Assembly (NCBI GenBank): GCA_016699405.1
Contig: CP064972.1
Coordinates: forward strand, 4,247,501-4,311,500
From: Holophagales bacterium
GTDB taxonomy: Bacteria; Acidobacteriota; Thermoanaerobaculia; Multivoradales; JAGPDF01
Length of the DNA stretch: 64,000 nt
Direction: 5' to 3'
In this document: in pieces, positions 17,360 to 27,876 of the stretch
How the letters are laid out: the number at the start of each line of letters is the position of its first letter
Position numbering within the stretch: position 1 is the first letter of the stretch
Translations under genes and position numbers: made by a program
The notes under the pieces: model-generated
Told to the model about the DNA's origin: nothing
Database searches by the model: none
Seen by the model: the letters and a program-made list of their open reading frames with translations, nothing else

Positions 17360-18538
17360 ATGCGTGTCGCCCTCGACAGCCCGCTGCCGCCGCAACCGTC
17401 GGGGATCGCCGACTACGCCGCCGAGCTGCTGCCTTGGCTTGCCCGGCACGTCGACGTCGAGCTCGTCGTCGAGCGAGGGTTCCGGCCGGCGGCCGAGCTC
17501 GCCGCCTGGCCGCGTCGCCGCGCGCCCGACCTCGCCGCGGCGGTCGCCCGGGGCGACGTCGACCTACCGCTCTACCAGCTCGGCGACAACAGCCGCTTCC
17601 ACGCCGGAATCTGGCGCCGCGCCCTCGCCCTTCCCGGCGTCGTCGTGCTCCACGAGCTCGCGCTGCACCACCTGGTGCGCGATTCGACGCTCCATCGCGG
17701 CAACGCCGCGGCCTACGTCGCCGAGGTCGCCTACGCCGGCGGCGCCGCAGGGGAAGAGGCGGCGCGCCAGGCGGTCGCCTCGGGCGTGCCGCTCGACCCG
17801 TACCGCTGGCCGCTCTTCGAGCGCCTCGTCGACCGCAGCCTCGGCGTGATCGTGCACAGCGACTTCGCGCGCGCGGAGCTGCTGCGCCGACGGCCAGGTG
17901 CACGCGTCGCCACCGTGCATCTCCACCTGAGCCTGCCGTCCGGGCTCCCCGACCGCGGCGAGGCACGCCGCCGGCTCGCCCTCGCTCCCGACGTTCCGCT
18001 CGTCGCCGCGTTCGGGGTGATCTCCACGGCGAAGCGGCCGTTCGCCCTGCTGCGCGCCTTCCGGCAATGGCGCCGGCGGCGCCCCGAAGCGCGGTTGATC
18101 TTCGTCGGCGAGCCGTCCGGTGAGCTCGCCGGCGCCGAGTGGCCGCCTGCCGCGCTCGCCGAGGGCGTCGAAGTCACCGGCAGGCTCGACTTCGAGCGCT
18201 TCCTGCTCTTCATGCAGGCGTGCGACGTGGCGGTCAACCTGCGTCATCCGAGCGGCGGCGAGACCTCGGCCACGCTCGTCCGCCTCCTCGGCCTCGGCAA
18301 ACCGGTCGTCGTCACCGACGGTGGGCCGTTCGCCGAGATCCCCGACGCCTGCTGCGTCAAGGTGGCCGCCGACAGCTTCGAGGAGCCGATGCTCACCGCC
18401 AGCCTCGAGGCGCTCCTCGGCGACGAAACGCTACGGCGTGCGATCGGCGAGAACGCGCGCACCTGGTGCGCGACCGAGCACTCGATCGAGCGCTCGGCGG
18501 CCGGCTACGCCGAGATGCTGGCGCTCGCCCGCGGCTAG
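17360..18538 (+). CDS. GT-B glycosyltransferase, second of a tandem paralogous pair
   Basis: ATG 17360 gives 392 residues. Same architecture as the upstream paralogue: RVALDSPLPPQPSGIADYAA, acceptor-side GVVVLHELALHHLVRDS, donor-side AFGVISTAKRPFALLRAF, and the signature HPSGGETSATLVRLLGLGKPV. It lacks the extra C-terminal tail. It is the last gene of the plus-strand glycosyltransferase operon and converges with the minus-strand GT2 gene 50 bases away. Specificity has probably diverged after duplication. Confidence 0.86.
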   Translation: MRVALDSPLPPQPSGIADYAAELLPWLARHVDVELVVERGFRPAAELAAWPRRRAPDLAAAVARGDVDLPLYQLGDNSRFHAGIWRRALALPGVVVLHELALHHLVRDSTLHRGNAAAYVAEVAYAGGAAGEEAARQAVASGVPLDPYRWPLFERLVDRSLGVIVHSDFARAELLRRRPGARVATVHLHLSLPSGLPDRGEARRRLALAPDVPLVAAFGVISTAKRPFALLRAFRQWRRRRPEARLIFVGEPSGELAGAEWPPAALAEGVEVTGRLDFERFLLFMQACDVAVNLRHPSGGETSATLVRLLGLGKPVVVTDGGPFAEIPDACCVKVAADSFEEPMLTASLEALLGDETLRRAIGENARTWCATEHSIERSAAGYAEMLALARG

Positions 18539-18588
18539 CCGCGCGTTTCTCCCCCACCCGCCCCGCGGATCCCGGCGAGCTCCTTGGA

Positions 18589-19425
18589 CTAGCGCGGCTC
18601 GTGATCGCGCATCTCGAGCAGACGCCGAAGGCCGTCGCGGAGGGCCGGGTCGAGCTGCCGCGCGCGGTGGCGCAGACGTGCGCGGAGCAAGAGGTTCTCC
18701 CACCACGAACGGTGCAGCCGATAGAAGAGCAGCTGGCTCCGGCGGTACTCGAGGTCCTCGGTGAGCCCGGTGCGCGAGCCGCCCTTGACGTGCACCGCCA
18801 CCGCCTCGTCGACGCTCGAGAGTCTCCAACCGGCGCGGCGCAAGCGCACACAGAGGTCGACGTCCTCGAAGTAGAGGAAGAACCGTTCGTCGAAGCCCCG
18901 CACCGCGTCGAACGCCTCGCGCCGCACCAGCGCGCAGGCGGCGGTATGCCAGCCACCCGGCCAGCGCAGGCGATGGACCCAGTCGCTGCCCTCGAAGCGA
19001 TTCCGCAGCTTCTGCGCCGCCTCGCCGAAGACACCGGTCGCGGGGACCCAGTGGAACTGCGGCCGGCCGTCGGCATAGGTCAGGCGCGGGCCGACGAGCC
19101 CCCGTCGCGGGTCGGCGGAGAGCGCGGCGGAGAGCCGGGAGAGCGTTCCGGGCAGCGGCCAGGCATCCGAGTTGAGCAGCAACAGACGATCGCCGCGCGC
19201 CACCGCCGCGGCCCGGTTGTTGGCCGCGCCGAAACCGAGGTTGGCGCCGAAATCGAGCGCCCGCACGGCGGGAAAATCGCTTGCCACCATCGCGAGCGTC
19301 CCGTCGCGCGAGCCGTTGTCGGCGACGATCACCTCGTCGGGCGGGTCGGGCAGCGCGGCGAGACGACCGAGGGTCTCGCGCAACTGGTCGCGCGTATTGA
19401 AGCTGACGATCAGCGCCGAGATCAC
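18589..19425 (-). CDS. GT2-family glycosyltransferase (rhamnosyltransferase-like)
   Basis: The 278-residue GT-A enzyme opens ISALIVSFNTRDQLRETL, followed by the donor-binding VIVADNGSRDGTL (D-N-x-S-x-D-G) and NLGFGAANNRAA. LLLLNSDAWPLPG supplies the D-x-D-like metal site and GFDERFFLYFEDVDLCVRLRRAGW the acceptor-side ED motif. This set matches the WcaE / dTDP-rhamnosyltransferase group. Its ATG overlaps the upstream GT4 stop by four bases, so the two are co-transcribed leftward, converging on the other glycosyltransferase operon. Confidence 0.9.
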   Translation of the reverse strand: MISALIVSFNTRDQLRETLGRLAALPDPPDEVIVADNGSRDGTLAMVASDFPAVRALDFGANLGFGAANNRAAAVARGDRLLLLNSDAWPLPGTLSRLSAALSADPRRGLVGPRLTYADGRPQFHWVPATGVFGEAAQKLRNRFEGSDWVHRLRWPGGWHTAACALVRREAFDAVRGFDERFFLYFEDVDLCVRLRRAGWRLSSVDEAVAVHVKGGSRTGLTEDLEYRRSQLLFYRLHRSWWENLLLRARLRHRARQLDPALRDGLRRLLEMRDHEPR

Positions 19426-20603
19426 GCCGGCAGCTCCTCGGCGAGCGTGGCAAGCAGCCGCGCGGCGCTGGCGCGCCAGGAGAGGGTCGCGACGCGTGCC
19501 TGCCCCTCCGTCACGACGGCATCGCGCCGGCGATCGGCGAGCGCCGTCTTCACCATGGCGCAGAAGCCCTCGAGCTCGAACGGGGCCCGGTAGGGATCGC
19601 CGGGCCAGAGGTCGTCGAGCGCCTGCCCCGGCGTGGTCACCGCCGGCGTTCCGGCGGCGAGCGACTCGAGGGGCGGCAGTCCGAACCCCTCGTACGCCGA
19701 GGGGTAGAGCGTCAGCTCGGCCTCGCGGTAGAGCGCTGGCAGCAGCGCATCGGGGACGAACGGAAGCCGCACGACGGCGTCGGCGACACCGCTCGCCGCC
19801 AGCTCCTCGGCGAACACGCCGTGGCCGGGCATCCGGTCCGCGCCGGCGACCACCAGGGTCAGCTCGGGATGACGCGCGCGCTCCCGCCCCAGCGCCGCGA
19901 GCGCCCAGCCGATCGGGCGGCGTGGCAGCAGGGTGCCGACCCAGAGCAGATAGGGCGGTCGGACCCCGAGCCCGGCGAGCGCCAGCGCCTCCCCCTCAGG
20001 ATCGGCAGGCCGCGCCGCGAAGCGCGGCGCCACGGCGGCAGAGAGCAGCGTGATCCGTCGCCTGGCCAGGCCGTAGAGCCGCATCAGCTCGTCGCCGCCG
20101 AAGCGGCTGCTGGCGAAGACGCGCGCCGCACGCCGCGCCCCCCAGCGCGCCAGCAGACGTCGACGCCAGCGCTCGCGCGGAGCGAACTCCTCCGGACGCC
20201 GTTCGAACGAGAGGTCGTGCAAGGTGAGGAAACCCGGAAGGTCGGAGAGCAGCGGCAGGCTGTAGCCCGGCGAGAAGACCGCCCCGGCCCCGTGCGCTCG
20301 CAGCAGCGTCGGCAGCCGGAGCTGCTCCCAGGCGATCGGCCGCCAGCTCGGCCGGCGATCGAAGATCGGCTCGAAGAGGAGTCGCCCACGTCGATCGCGC
20401 GCCGCGAAGAGCGGATGCTCGAACGGCTCGCCCTTGAAGAAGAGCTGGAACGACCAGCGCTCGAGGTCGGTTCGCGCCGGCTCCTCCGCCTCCGCCAGCT
20501 CCGCCAGCCCCGACAGCAGTCCTTCGAGGAAGCGCCCCACCCCGGAGGGCCGCCCCTCCATCTCGTACGCCACCACCCCGACCCGCACGACCCGCGATGC
20601 CAT
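19422..20603 (-). CDS. GT4-family glycosyltransferase
   Basis: The natural sequence begins at ATG 20603 (MASRVVRVGVVAYEMEGRPSGVGR), giving 393 residues; the longer upstream frame is Arg/Pro filler. Hallmarks: GVGRFLEGLL near the N-terminus, FLTLHDLSF, YLLWVGTLLPRR, and the GT4 signature YPSAYEGFGLPPLESLAAGTPAVTT with paired glutamates. It resembles mannosyl/glucosyltransferases of surface-glycan clusters. It is the first gene of a two-gene leftward operon, divergent from lepA across about 257 bases. Confidence 0.89.
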   Translation of the reverse strand: MASRVVRVGVVAYEMEGRPSGVGRFLEGLLSGLAELAEAEEPARTDLERWSFQLFFKGEPFEHPLFAARDRRGRLLFEPIFDRRPSWRPIAWEQLRLPTLLRAHGAGAVFSPGYSLPLLSDLPGFLTLHDLSFERRPEEFAPRERWRRRLLARWGARRAARVFASSRFGGDELMRLYGLARRRITLLSAAVAPRFAARPADPEGEALALAGLGVRPPYLLWVGTLLPRRPIGWALAALGRERARHPELTLVVAGADRMPGHGVFAEELAASGVADAVVRLPFVPDALLPALYREAELTLYPSAYEGFGLPPLESLAAGTPAVTTPGQALDDLWPGDPYRAPFELEGFCAMVKTALADRRRDAVVTEGQARVATLSWRASAARLLATLAEELPA

Positions 20604-20824
20604 CGCTGCCAAGGCTAGCCTCTCGGCCGGTGAAGCGCCAAGGGCGGGCGGCGAAGGTCGTCGCCGGCAGGCGGCGCCGCATCCTCGGCGTTGCCGCGAA
20701 ACTCCCCCGGGATGCAGCTCCGAGGGACGGCACCGGGAGGACCCATCGAGCTCCGACGCGCATTCGACCTGGACCACCGGAGAGGAGCGGCACGGTCCGC
20801 TCGCGAGAGGCGATATCATCACGG

Positions 20825-20853
20825 GCCGGCCGCTCCCCGACGGGGTGGCCGGC
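20825..20853 (+). promoter_or_regulatory. Strong hairpin just upstream of lepA start
   Basis: GCCGGCC (20825-20831) pairs with GGCCGGC (20847-20853), and an inner CCCC/GGGG (20835-20838 with 20842-20845) closes a small loop. It ends seven bases before the lepA GTG, in the place where a ribosome binding site should lie, and no Shine-Dalgarno is seen. It could be a leader structure affecting lepA translation or merely GC-rich self-complementarity. Confidence 0.35.
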
Positions 20854-20860
20854 GCGAACC

Positions 20861-22663
<1,803 letters not shown>

Positions 22664-22665
22664 CC

Positions 22666-23829
22666 ATCTCCTCGCCGGGGCTCTACCTCCACCTCCCCTT
22701 CTGCGCCCGGATCTGCCCCTACTGCGATTTCGCCGTCCTCCCCGGCCGCGGCGCCATCGTCCGCGCGCACGTCGACCGCCTGCTCGACGAGATGGCGCTG
22801 GCGCGCGACGAGGGCTCATTCCGTGACGCCGCGTTCGACACGATCTACTTCGGCGGCGGCACCCCGTCGCTCGTCGAGCCCGACGACCTCGGCCGCCTGA
22901 TCGCCGCCGCACGCGACCTTCTCGGCGCACTCCCCGACGCCTGGATCACTCTCGAAGCGAACCCCGAGCACGTCACCGCCGCGAGCTGCGACGCCTGGAG
23001 ACGGCTCGGCGTGCAGGCCCTGTCGCTCGGCGTCCAGTCGTTCGACGACGCCGAGCTCCGCTTCCTCGGTCGCGAGCACACCGCCGAGCAGGCCCGCGAG
23101 TCCGTTCGCCTCGCCCGCGCCGCCGGCTTCCCTTGGGTCTCCCTCGACCTGATCTACGGCCTCCCTGACCAGACCAGAGCCTCCTGGCAGCGCAACCTCG
23201 AGACCGCCGTCGCCCTAGCGCCGCACCACCTCTCCTGCTACCAGCTCACCGTTCACGACGGCACACCCTTCGGCTTCCGAGCCGGACGCCACGAGCTCAT
23301 CGAGCTCGCCGAGCCCCGGAAAGCCTCTCTCTTCTTCCTTACCCAGACGTCTTTGCCTTGTCTTGGTTTCGGAGCCTACGAAGTCTCGAATTTCGCCTGC
23401 GGCCTCGAGCACCGCTCCCGCCACAACCCGAAATACTGGAATCACACGCCGTACCTCGGGCTCGGCCTCGGCGCCCACTCGTTCGCATGGAGCGAGCGGG
23501 GCGCGCGGCGCTGGTGGAACGAGCGGAAGATCAAGCACTGGACGGCGAAGGTCGAACGCGGCGAGCGGCCGCTCGCCGGAGAAGAGACGCTCGATCTGCC
23601 GGCGCTGCGGCTGGAAGCGCTGCTCCTCGGCCTGCGCACCGTCGACGGCATCGACCTCGCCCACTTCCGCAGTCGCTACCGCTTCGATCTCGCGGCCGCC
23701 AACCCGGCACTCCTCGCCGAGCTCGAGCGGCAGGAGTTGCTGCGCCGCGAAGGCGAGCGGCTCCGTCCGACGCTCGCCGGTCTCGCCGTCGCCGACGGCC
23801 TGGCGGGCCGCTTCCGCGTCGCCGGCTGA
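22666..23829 (+). CDS. hemW: Radical-SAM haem chaperone HemW (HemN-like), probable AUC start
   Basis: The protein (387 residues) carries the radical SAM motif Cys-x3-Cys-x2-Cys as CARICPYC (Cys13, Cys17, Cys20), then IYFGGGTPSL, LEANPEHV and LSLGVQSFDD, all standard for the HemW branch. The length and the C-terminal HemN_C-like region (LRLEALLLGLRTVDGIDL) fit HemW, now viewed as a haem-delivery protein rather than coproporphyrinogen oxidase. No ATG, GTG or TTG occurs in frame close upstream of the essential cysteines. The only well-placed initiation site is ATC 22666, five bases after GGAGGAG at the lepA end. The nearest in-frame GTG is about 145 bases upstream inside lepA. Confidence 0.9.
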   Translation: MSSPGLYLHLPFCARICPYCDFAVLPGRGAIVRAHVDRLLDEMALARDEGSFRDAAFDTIYFGGGTPSLVEPDDLGRLIAAARDLLGALPDAWITLEANPEHVTAASCDAWRRLGVQALSLGVQSFDDAELRFLGREHTAEQARESVRLARAAGFPWVSLDLIYGLPDQTRASWQRNLETAVALAPHHLSCYQLTVHDGTPFGFRAGRHELIELAEPRKASLFFLTQTSLPCLGFGAYEVSNFACGLEHRSRHNPKYWNHTPYLGLGLGAHSFAWSERGARRWWNERKIKHWTAKVERGERPLAGEETLDLPALRLEALLLGLRTVDGIDLAHFRSRYRFDLAAANPALLAELERQELLRREGERLRPTLAGLAVADGLAGRFRVAG

Positions 23830-23850
23830 CCGACCTCCGATCGTCGCCGG

Positions 23851-24756
23851 CTAGAGCGCCCCTTCGGGCTCCTGCGCGCAGCCGTCGCCACAGCGCTCGA
23901 TCTGCACGGTGACGTGCTCGATGCCGAAGCGGTCGTGAAGGTCGCGGGCGAGGCCGCGATGGAAGTCGTCGTCGCACGGCGCGTCGGGCATGACGAGATG
24001 CGCGGTGAGCGCGGCCTCGGTGGTCGAAAGACCCCAGACGTGCAGGTCGTGCACCGTGTCGACGCCGGGGAGCGACTCGAGATGCCCGCGGACCGCCTCG
24101 ACGTCGATGCCCCGCGGCACCGCGTCCATCGCGAGATCGAGCGACTCGCGCAGCAGGCTCCAGGTGCCCGCGAGGATCACCACCGCCACCGCCAGGCTCA
24201 CCGCCGGGTCGATCCAGGTCGCTCCGGTACGCGCGATCGCCAGCCCGGCGAGCACCACCCCGAGCGACACGGCGGCGTCGGCGGCCAGGTGCAGGAAGGC
24301 GCTGCGCACGTTCAGGTCGCGCTCCCGGCCGCGGGCAAAGAGCAGCGCCGAGGTGGCGTTGATCAGAATGCCGATCCCGGCCACCGTCATCACCACGCCC
24401 CCCGCCACCGGTGCCGGCTGGCGGAAGCGGGCCACCGCCTCCCAGGCGATGGCGCCGACCGCGATCAAGAGGAGCAGCGCGTTGAACAGCGCCGCCAGGA
24501 TCGAGCTGCGGCGCAAGCCGTAGGTGCGTCGGCCGCCCGGCGCGGCGCGCGAGGCCAGCCACGCACCCCACGACAGCAGCAGTCCGAGGACGTCGCCGAG
24601 ATTGTGTCCGGCGTCGGCGAGCAGGGCGAGCGACTGCGCGCGCAGACCCCAGACCACCTCGACGGCGACGAAGGCGAGGTTCAACCCGACCCCCAGCGCG
24701 AAGCGCCGTCCGAGGCGGAGGTCCGGTCGGTGGTCGTGATCGTGGGAGTGGCTCAC
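23851..24756 (-). CDS. CDF-family divalent cation (zinc/cobalt) efflux protein
   Basis: The 301-residue protein is a cation diffusion facilitator of CzcD/ZitB type. It starts with a His-rich segment (MSHSHDHDH) that likely binds metal, then shows six membrane spans. The transport-site motifs are HNLGD-containing LLADAGHNLGDVLGLLLSW in helix 2 and FLHLAADAAVSLGVVLAGL (H-x3-D) in helix 5. A cytosolic ferredoxin-like domain with HDLHVWGLSTTEAALTAHLVM follows. It exports Zn2+ or a similar ion in exchange for protons. It converges with hemW and is divergent from the M29 aminopeptidase gene. No metal-responsive regulator adjoins it. Confidence 0.93.
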   Translation of the reverse strand: MSHSHDHDHRPDLRLGRRFALGVGLNLAFVAVEVVWGLRAQSLALLADAGHNLGDVLGLLLSWGAWLASRAAPGGRRTYGLRRSSILAALFNALLLLIAVGAIAWEAVARFRQPAPVAGGVVMTVAGIGILINATSALLFARGRERDLNVRSAFLHLAADAAVSLGVVLAGLAIARTGATWIDPAVSLAVAVVILAGTWSLLRESLDLAMDAVPRGIDVEAVRGHLESLPGVDTVHDLHVWGLSTTEAALTAHLVMPDAPCDDDFHRGLARDLHDRFGIEHVTVQIERCGDGCAQEPEGAL

Positions 24757-24977
24757 CGTTCGTCCTGTCTCGTCGCCGTGGGCCGGCGCGGCATGCGACG
24801 GACCCGGTCGGCCGATTCTGCCATCCCGAACGGTTGCTGCGGCGCCGCTGGCCGTCCGCTCCGCCCGGCGCCGTGCGGGACGGCGACAACGGCCGGTCGA
24901 CCGACCCGCGCCGCCGACCTCGCGCTAGACTCCCCCGCGCACGACGCCACCCCGCTTCTCGACCCGAGGTCTTCCGC

Positions 24978-26081
24978 ATGTCCGATCCACGCCATCACCA
25001 GTTCGCCTCGACGCTGGTCAACTACTCCTGCGCCCTGCAGCCCGGCGAGAAGGTGCTGATCGAGGCGGTCGACGTCCCGCCCGCCATCACCACGGCCCTG
25101 GTGCGCGCGGCGGCCGCCGCCGGTGCGGCGCCGCTCGTCCTGCTCAAGAGCCTGCCGGTCACCCGCGAGCTGCTGCTCGCCGCGACCCCCGAACAGCTCG
25201 ACCTGATCGTCGAAGGCGAAGCCGCGGTGATGCGCGGCGTCGACGCCTACATCGGCCTGCGCGGCGGCGACAACGTCTCCGAGCTCTCCGACGTGCCGCC
25301 GGAGAAGATGGAGCTCTACGAGTCCAAGGTGTGGAAATCAGTGCACCAGGAGATCCGCGTCCCGAAGACGCGCTGGGTCGTCACGCGCTGGCCCTCCGCT
25401 TCGATGGCGCAGCTCGCGCGGCAGTCGACGGAGGCGTTCGCGGAGTTCTTCTTCCGCGTCTGCACGATGGACTACGCCGCGCTCTCGCGCGCCATGCGTC
25501 CGCTCCAGGCGCTCATGGAGCGAACGGACCGGGTGCGGCTCGTCGCTCCGGGCACCGATCTCTCCTTCAGCATCCGCGGCATCCCGGCGATCCTCTGCGA
25601 CGGGCACCGCAACATCCCGGACGGCGAGGTCTACACCGCCCCGGTGCGCGACAGCGTCGACGGCGAGATCACCTACAACGCCCCCTCGGTCTACCGCGGG
25701 GTGACGCACGAGAACGTGCGCTTCGTCTTCCGCCAGGGGCGCATCGTCGAGGCGACGAGCAGCGCGCCGGAGGCGCTCGCCCGCCTGCTCGACAGCGACG
25801 AAGGCGCCCGATTCGTCGGCGAATTCGCTCTCGGCCTGAACCCGCACATCACCGAGCCGATGAAGGACACCCTCTTCGACGAGAAGATCGGCGGCTCGAT
25901 CCACTTCACGCCGGGCCAGGCCTATGCCATCGCCGACAACGGCAACCGCTCGCAGATCCACTGGGACCTGGTCCTGATGATGGACCCCGCCCACGGCGGC
26001 GGCGAAGTGTGGTTCGACGACGTGCTGATCCGCCAGGACGGCCGCTTCGTGCTGCCCGAGCTCGCCGGCCTGAACTTCTAG
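24978..26081 (+). CDS. M29-family aminopeptidase (thermophilic-metallopeptidase-like)
   Basis: ATG 24978 starts a 367-residue protein of the AmpS/PepS (M29) family of cytosolic aminopeptidases with a two-metal site. The family ligands are visible in order: Glu in DGEVYTAP, Glu in VGEFALGLNP, His in GGSIHFTPG, and His/Asp in QIHWDLVLMM. The N-terminal domain (LVNYSCALQPGEKVLIEAVD) is also typical. It releases N-terminal residues from peptides. Its stop overlaps the opposite-strand ABC ATPase stop by four bases, so the two genes converge tightly. Confidence 0.93.
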   Translation: MSDPRHHQFASTLVNYSCALQPGEKVLIEAVDVPPAITTALVRAAAAAGAAPLVLLKSLPVTRELLLAATPEQLDLIVEGEAAVMRGVDAYIGLRGGDNVSELSDVPPEKMELYESKVWKSVHQEIRVPKTRWVVTRWPSASMAQLARQSTEAFAEFFFRVCTMDYAALSRAMRPLQALMERTDRVRLVAPGTDLSFSIRGIPAILCDGHRNIPDGEVYTAPVRDSVDGEITYNAPSVYRGVTHENVRFVFRQGRIVEATSSAPEALARLLDSDEGARFVGEFALGLNPHITEPMKDTLFDEKIGGSIHFTPGQAYAIADNGNRSQIHWDLVLMMDPAHGGGEVWFDDVLIRQDGRFVLPELAGLNF

Positions 26082-26863
26082 CTGTCGCCCGCCAGGCGGG
26101 CGACGACCAGCGTCCGGTCGCCGTGCGGCACCAGCTCGACCGGGACGGCGTAGGCCGCGGTGAGGTTCTCGACCGAGAGCACCTGCGCCGTGGCGCCGGC
26201 GGCGAGCAGCCGTCCGCCGCGCAGCAGCGCCGTGCGGTCGGCCAGACCGGCGACCAGGCTCGGATCGTGAGTGGTCAGGAGGATGGTCAGGCCGCCGGCA
26301 CCGAGCCGGCGGAGCAGCGCGACGAGACGCACCGCGTTGCCGACGTCGAGGTGCGAGAACGGCTCGTCGAGCAGCAGCAGGCGCGGCTCCTGGGCGAGCG
26401 CTCGCGCCACCATGGCGAGCTGGCGCTCGCCGCCGCTGAGCGTCGGCACCGGCCGCGGCTCGAAGGTCGCGAGCCCGACTTCGGCGACCGCCGCCCGCGC
26501 CGCGGCGAGGTCGGCCGCTCCCGGCGCGGCGAAGGGCGTCAGATGGGGCGCGCGTCCCAGCAGGACGTACTCGAGCAGCGAGAAGTCGAACGGCACATGC
26601 TCGCTCTGTGGCACCAGGGCGACCTCGGCACGCCGTCTCCCGGCGATCCGTCGCATCGCACCGTCGATGGTGATCGCGCCACTCCAGGGTTGCCGCCAGC
26701 CGAGCAGCAGGTCGAGCAGCGTCGACTTGCCGGCACCGTTCGTGCCGAGAAGCGCCGTCGTCGTTCCCGCGGGCAGCTCGAGCGAGACGCGGTCGACGAC
26801 CGGCAGCGCCTCGCGCGAGTAGCCGAAAGAGACCTCGTCGATCTCGACGCGCGCCCCGATCAC
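26078..26863 (-). CDS. ABC importer ATPase (FepC/BtuD-like)
   Basis: GTG 26863 overlaps the permease stop (GTGA), giving 261 residues. Walker A is LLGTNGAGKSTLL, the ABC signature LSGGERQLAMVARALA, Walker B RLLLLDEPFSHLD, with the switch His in LLTTHDPSL. The sequence groups with FecCD-type importer ATPases for iron complexes, haem or cobalamin. It is the third gene of the SBP-permease-ATPase operon. Confidence 0.92.
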   Translation of the reverse strand: MIGARVEIDEVSFGYSREALPVVDRVSLELPAGTTTALLGTNGAGKSTLLDLLLGWRQPWSGAITIDGAMRRIAGRRRAEVALVPQSEHVPFDFSLLEYVLLGRAPHLTPFAAPGAADLAAARAAVAEVGLATFEPRPVPTLSGGERQLAMVARALAQEPRLLLLDEPFSHLDVGNAVRLVALLRRLGAGGLTILLTTHDPSLVAGLADRTALLRGGRLLAAGATAQVLSVENLTAAYAVPVELVPHGDRTLVVARLAGDS

Positions 26864-27876
26864 CCGCGTACCCTCCCGGGCGGGCGCGCCATGCCGATGG
26901 CGAAGGCCGCCGCGCCGACGAACGAGGTGATCAGACCGAGGGGAATCTCGGTCGCGACGAGCGTGCGGGCGAGGTCGTCGCAAGCCACCGCGCCGAGCGC
27001 GCCGAGCAGGGTCGCGGTCGGCAGCGCCCGCCGCGCATCGGCACCCACCAGCCGCCGGGCGAGATGCGGCGTGATCAGTCCGAGCCATCCGACCATTCCC
27101 GCCACCGAGACCATCGCCGCGGTGCCGACCACGGCGAGCAGAAGGATCGCCCGGCGCTCGCGGCGCACCGCGACGCCGAGCGAGAAGGCGGTCGCGTCGT
27201 CGAGCGAGAGCACGTTGAGGCGCCAGCGCAGGAGGTGCATGCCGAGGAGCGACACGGCGGCTGCCGGCAACACCGCGAGGAGCTGACGCCAGCCGACGCC
27301 GGCCAGCCCGCCGAGCATCCAGAAGGTGATCTCCGGCAGCTGCCGCTGCGGGTCGGCCATCAACTTGAGCAGACCGACCCCCGACGCGAAGAGCGCCGAC
27401 ACCGCGATTCCGGCGAGCACCAGGCGGAGCGTCGCCGCGCCGAAGCGGAAGGCGCGCGAGAGGGCCAGCGTCGCCGCCAGCGCGAGGAGCGCCCCACCGG
27501 CCGCGAGCCCCTGGATCCCCCATGCCGTGGCGTCGAGGGCGACGATCGCCAGCGCCGCGCCGAACGCCGCCCCCTGGGAGACACCGAGGAAACCCGGCTC
27601 GACGAGCGGGTTGCGGAAGAGCATCTGCATCGCGAAGCCCGACGCCGCGAGCGTCGCGCCGAGCAGCGCCGCCGCAACCAGGCGCGGGGCCCGCAAGGCG
27701 AGCACCAGTTGCCGCGCCAGCGCGTCCTCGCCGAGGAGCTCGGGCGGCATCCAGTACGGCCGGGGATAACGGCCGACGAAGAGCGACAGGGCGACGAGCA
27801 CCACGAGAGCGAGCGCCGCGAGCGTCAGCACGCGCCGGGCCGAGCGCTCCTCGCCGGCGCCGGGCGCCACACTCAC
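26860..27876 (-). CDS. ABC importer permease (FecCD/BtuC family)
   Basis: GTG 27876, overlapping the binding-protein stop by four bases, gives 338 residues with about ten hydrophobic helices. ALRAPRLVAAALLGATLAASG and MQMLFRNPLVEPGFLGVSQGAAFGA are the classic BtuC/FecCD N-terminal box. GWLGLITPHLARRLVGADARR is the cytoplasmic loop that contacts the ATPase. It forms the homodimeric membrane channel for a siderophore, haem or corrinoid. Which one cannot be decided here. Confidence 0.93.
   Translation of the reverse strand: MSVAPGAGEERSARRVLTLAALALVVLVALSLFVGRYPRPYWMPPELLGEDALARQLVLALRAPRLVAAALLGATLAASGFAMQMLFRNPLVEPGFLGVSQGAAFGAALAIVALDATAWGIQGLAAGGALLALAATLALSRAFRFGAATLRLVLAGIAVSALFASGVGLLKLMADPQRQLPEITFWMLGGLAGVGWRQLLAVLPAAAVSLLGMHLLRWRLNVLSLDDATAFSLGVAVRRERRAILLLAVVGTAAMVSVAGMVGWLGLITPHLARRLVGADARRALPTATLLGALGAVACDDLARTLVATEIPLGLITSFVGAAAFAIGMARPPGRVRG

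Noticed and set aside
20597..20860. N-terminal extension of LepA from an upstream start
   Set aside because: The added residues are low-complexity and EF4 always begins near N-I-R-N-F-x-I-I-A-H-I-D-H-G-K. GTG 20861 gives the normal 600-residue length.
26864..27523. Fusion of the ABC ATPase with an upstream 220-residue domain
   Set aside because: The upstream part is an out-of-frame shadow of the permease gene. The ATPase starts at GTG 26863, overlapping the permease stop.
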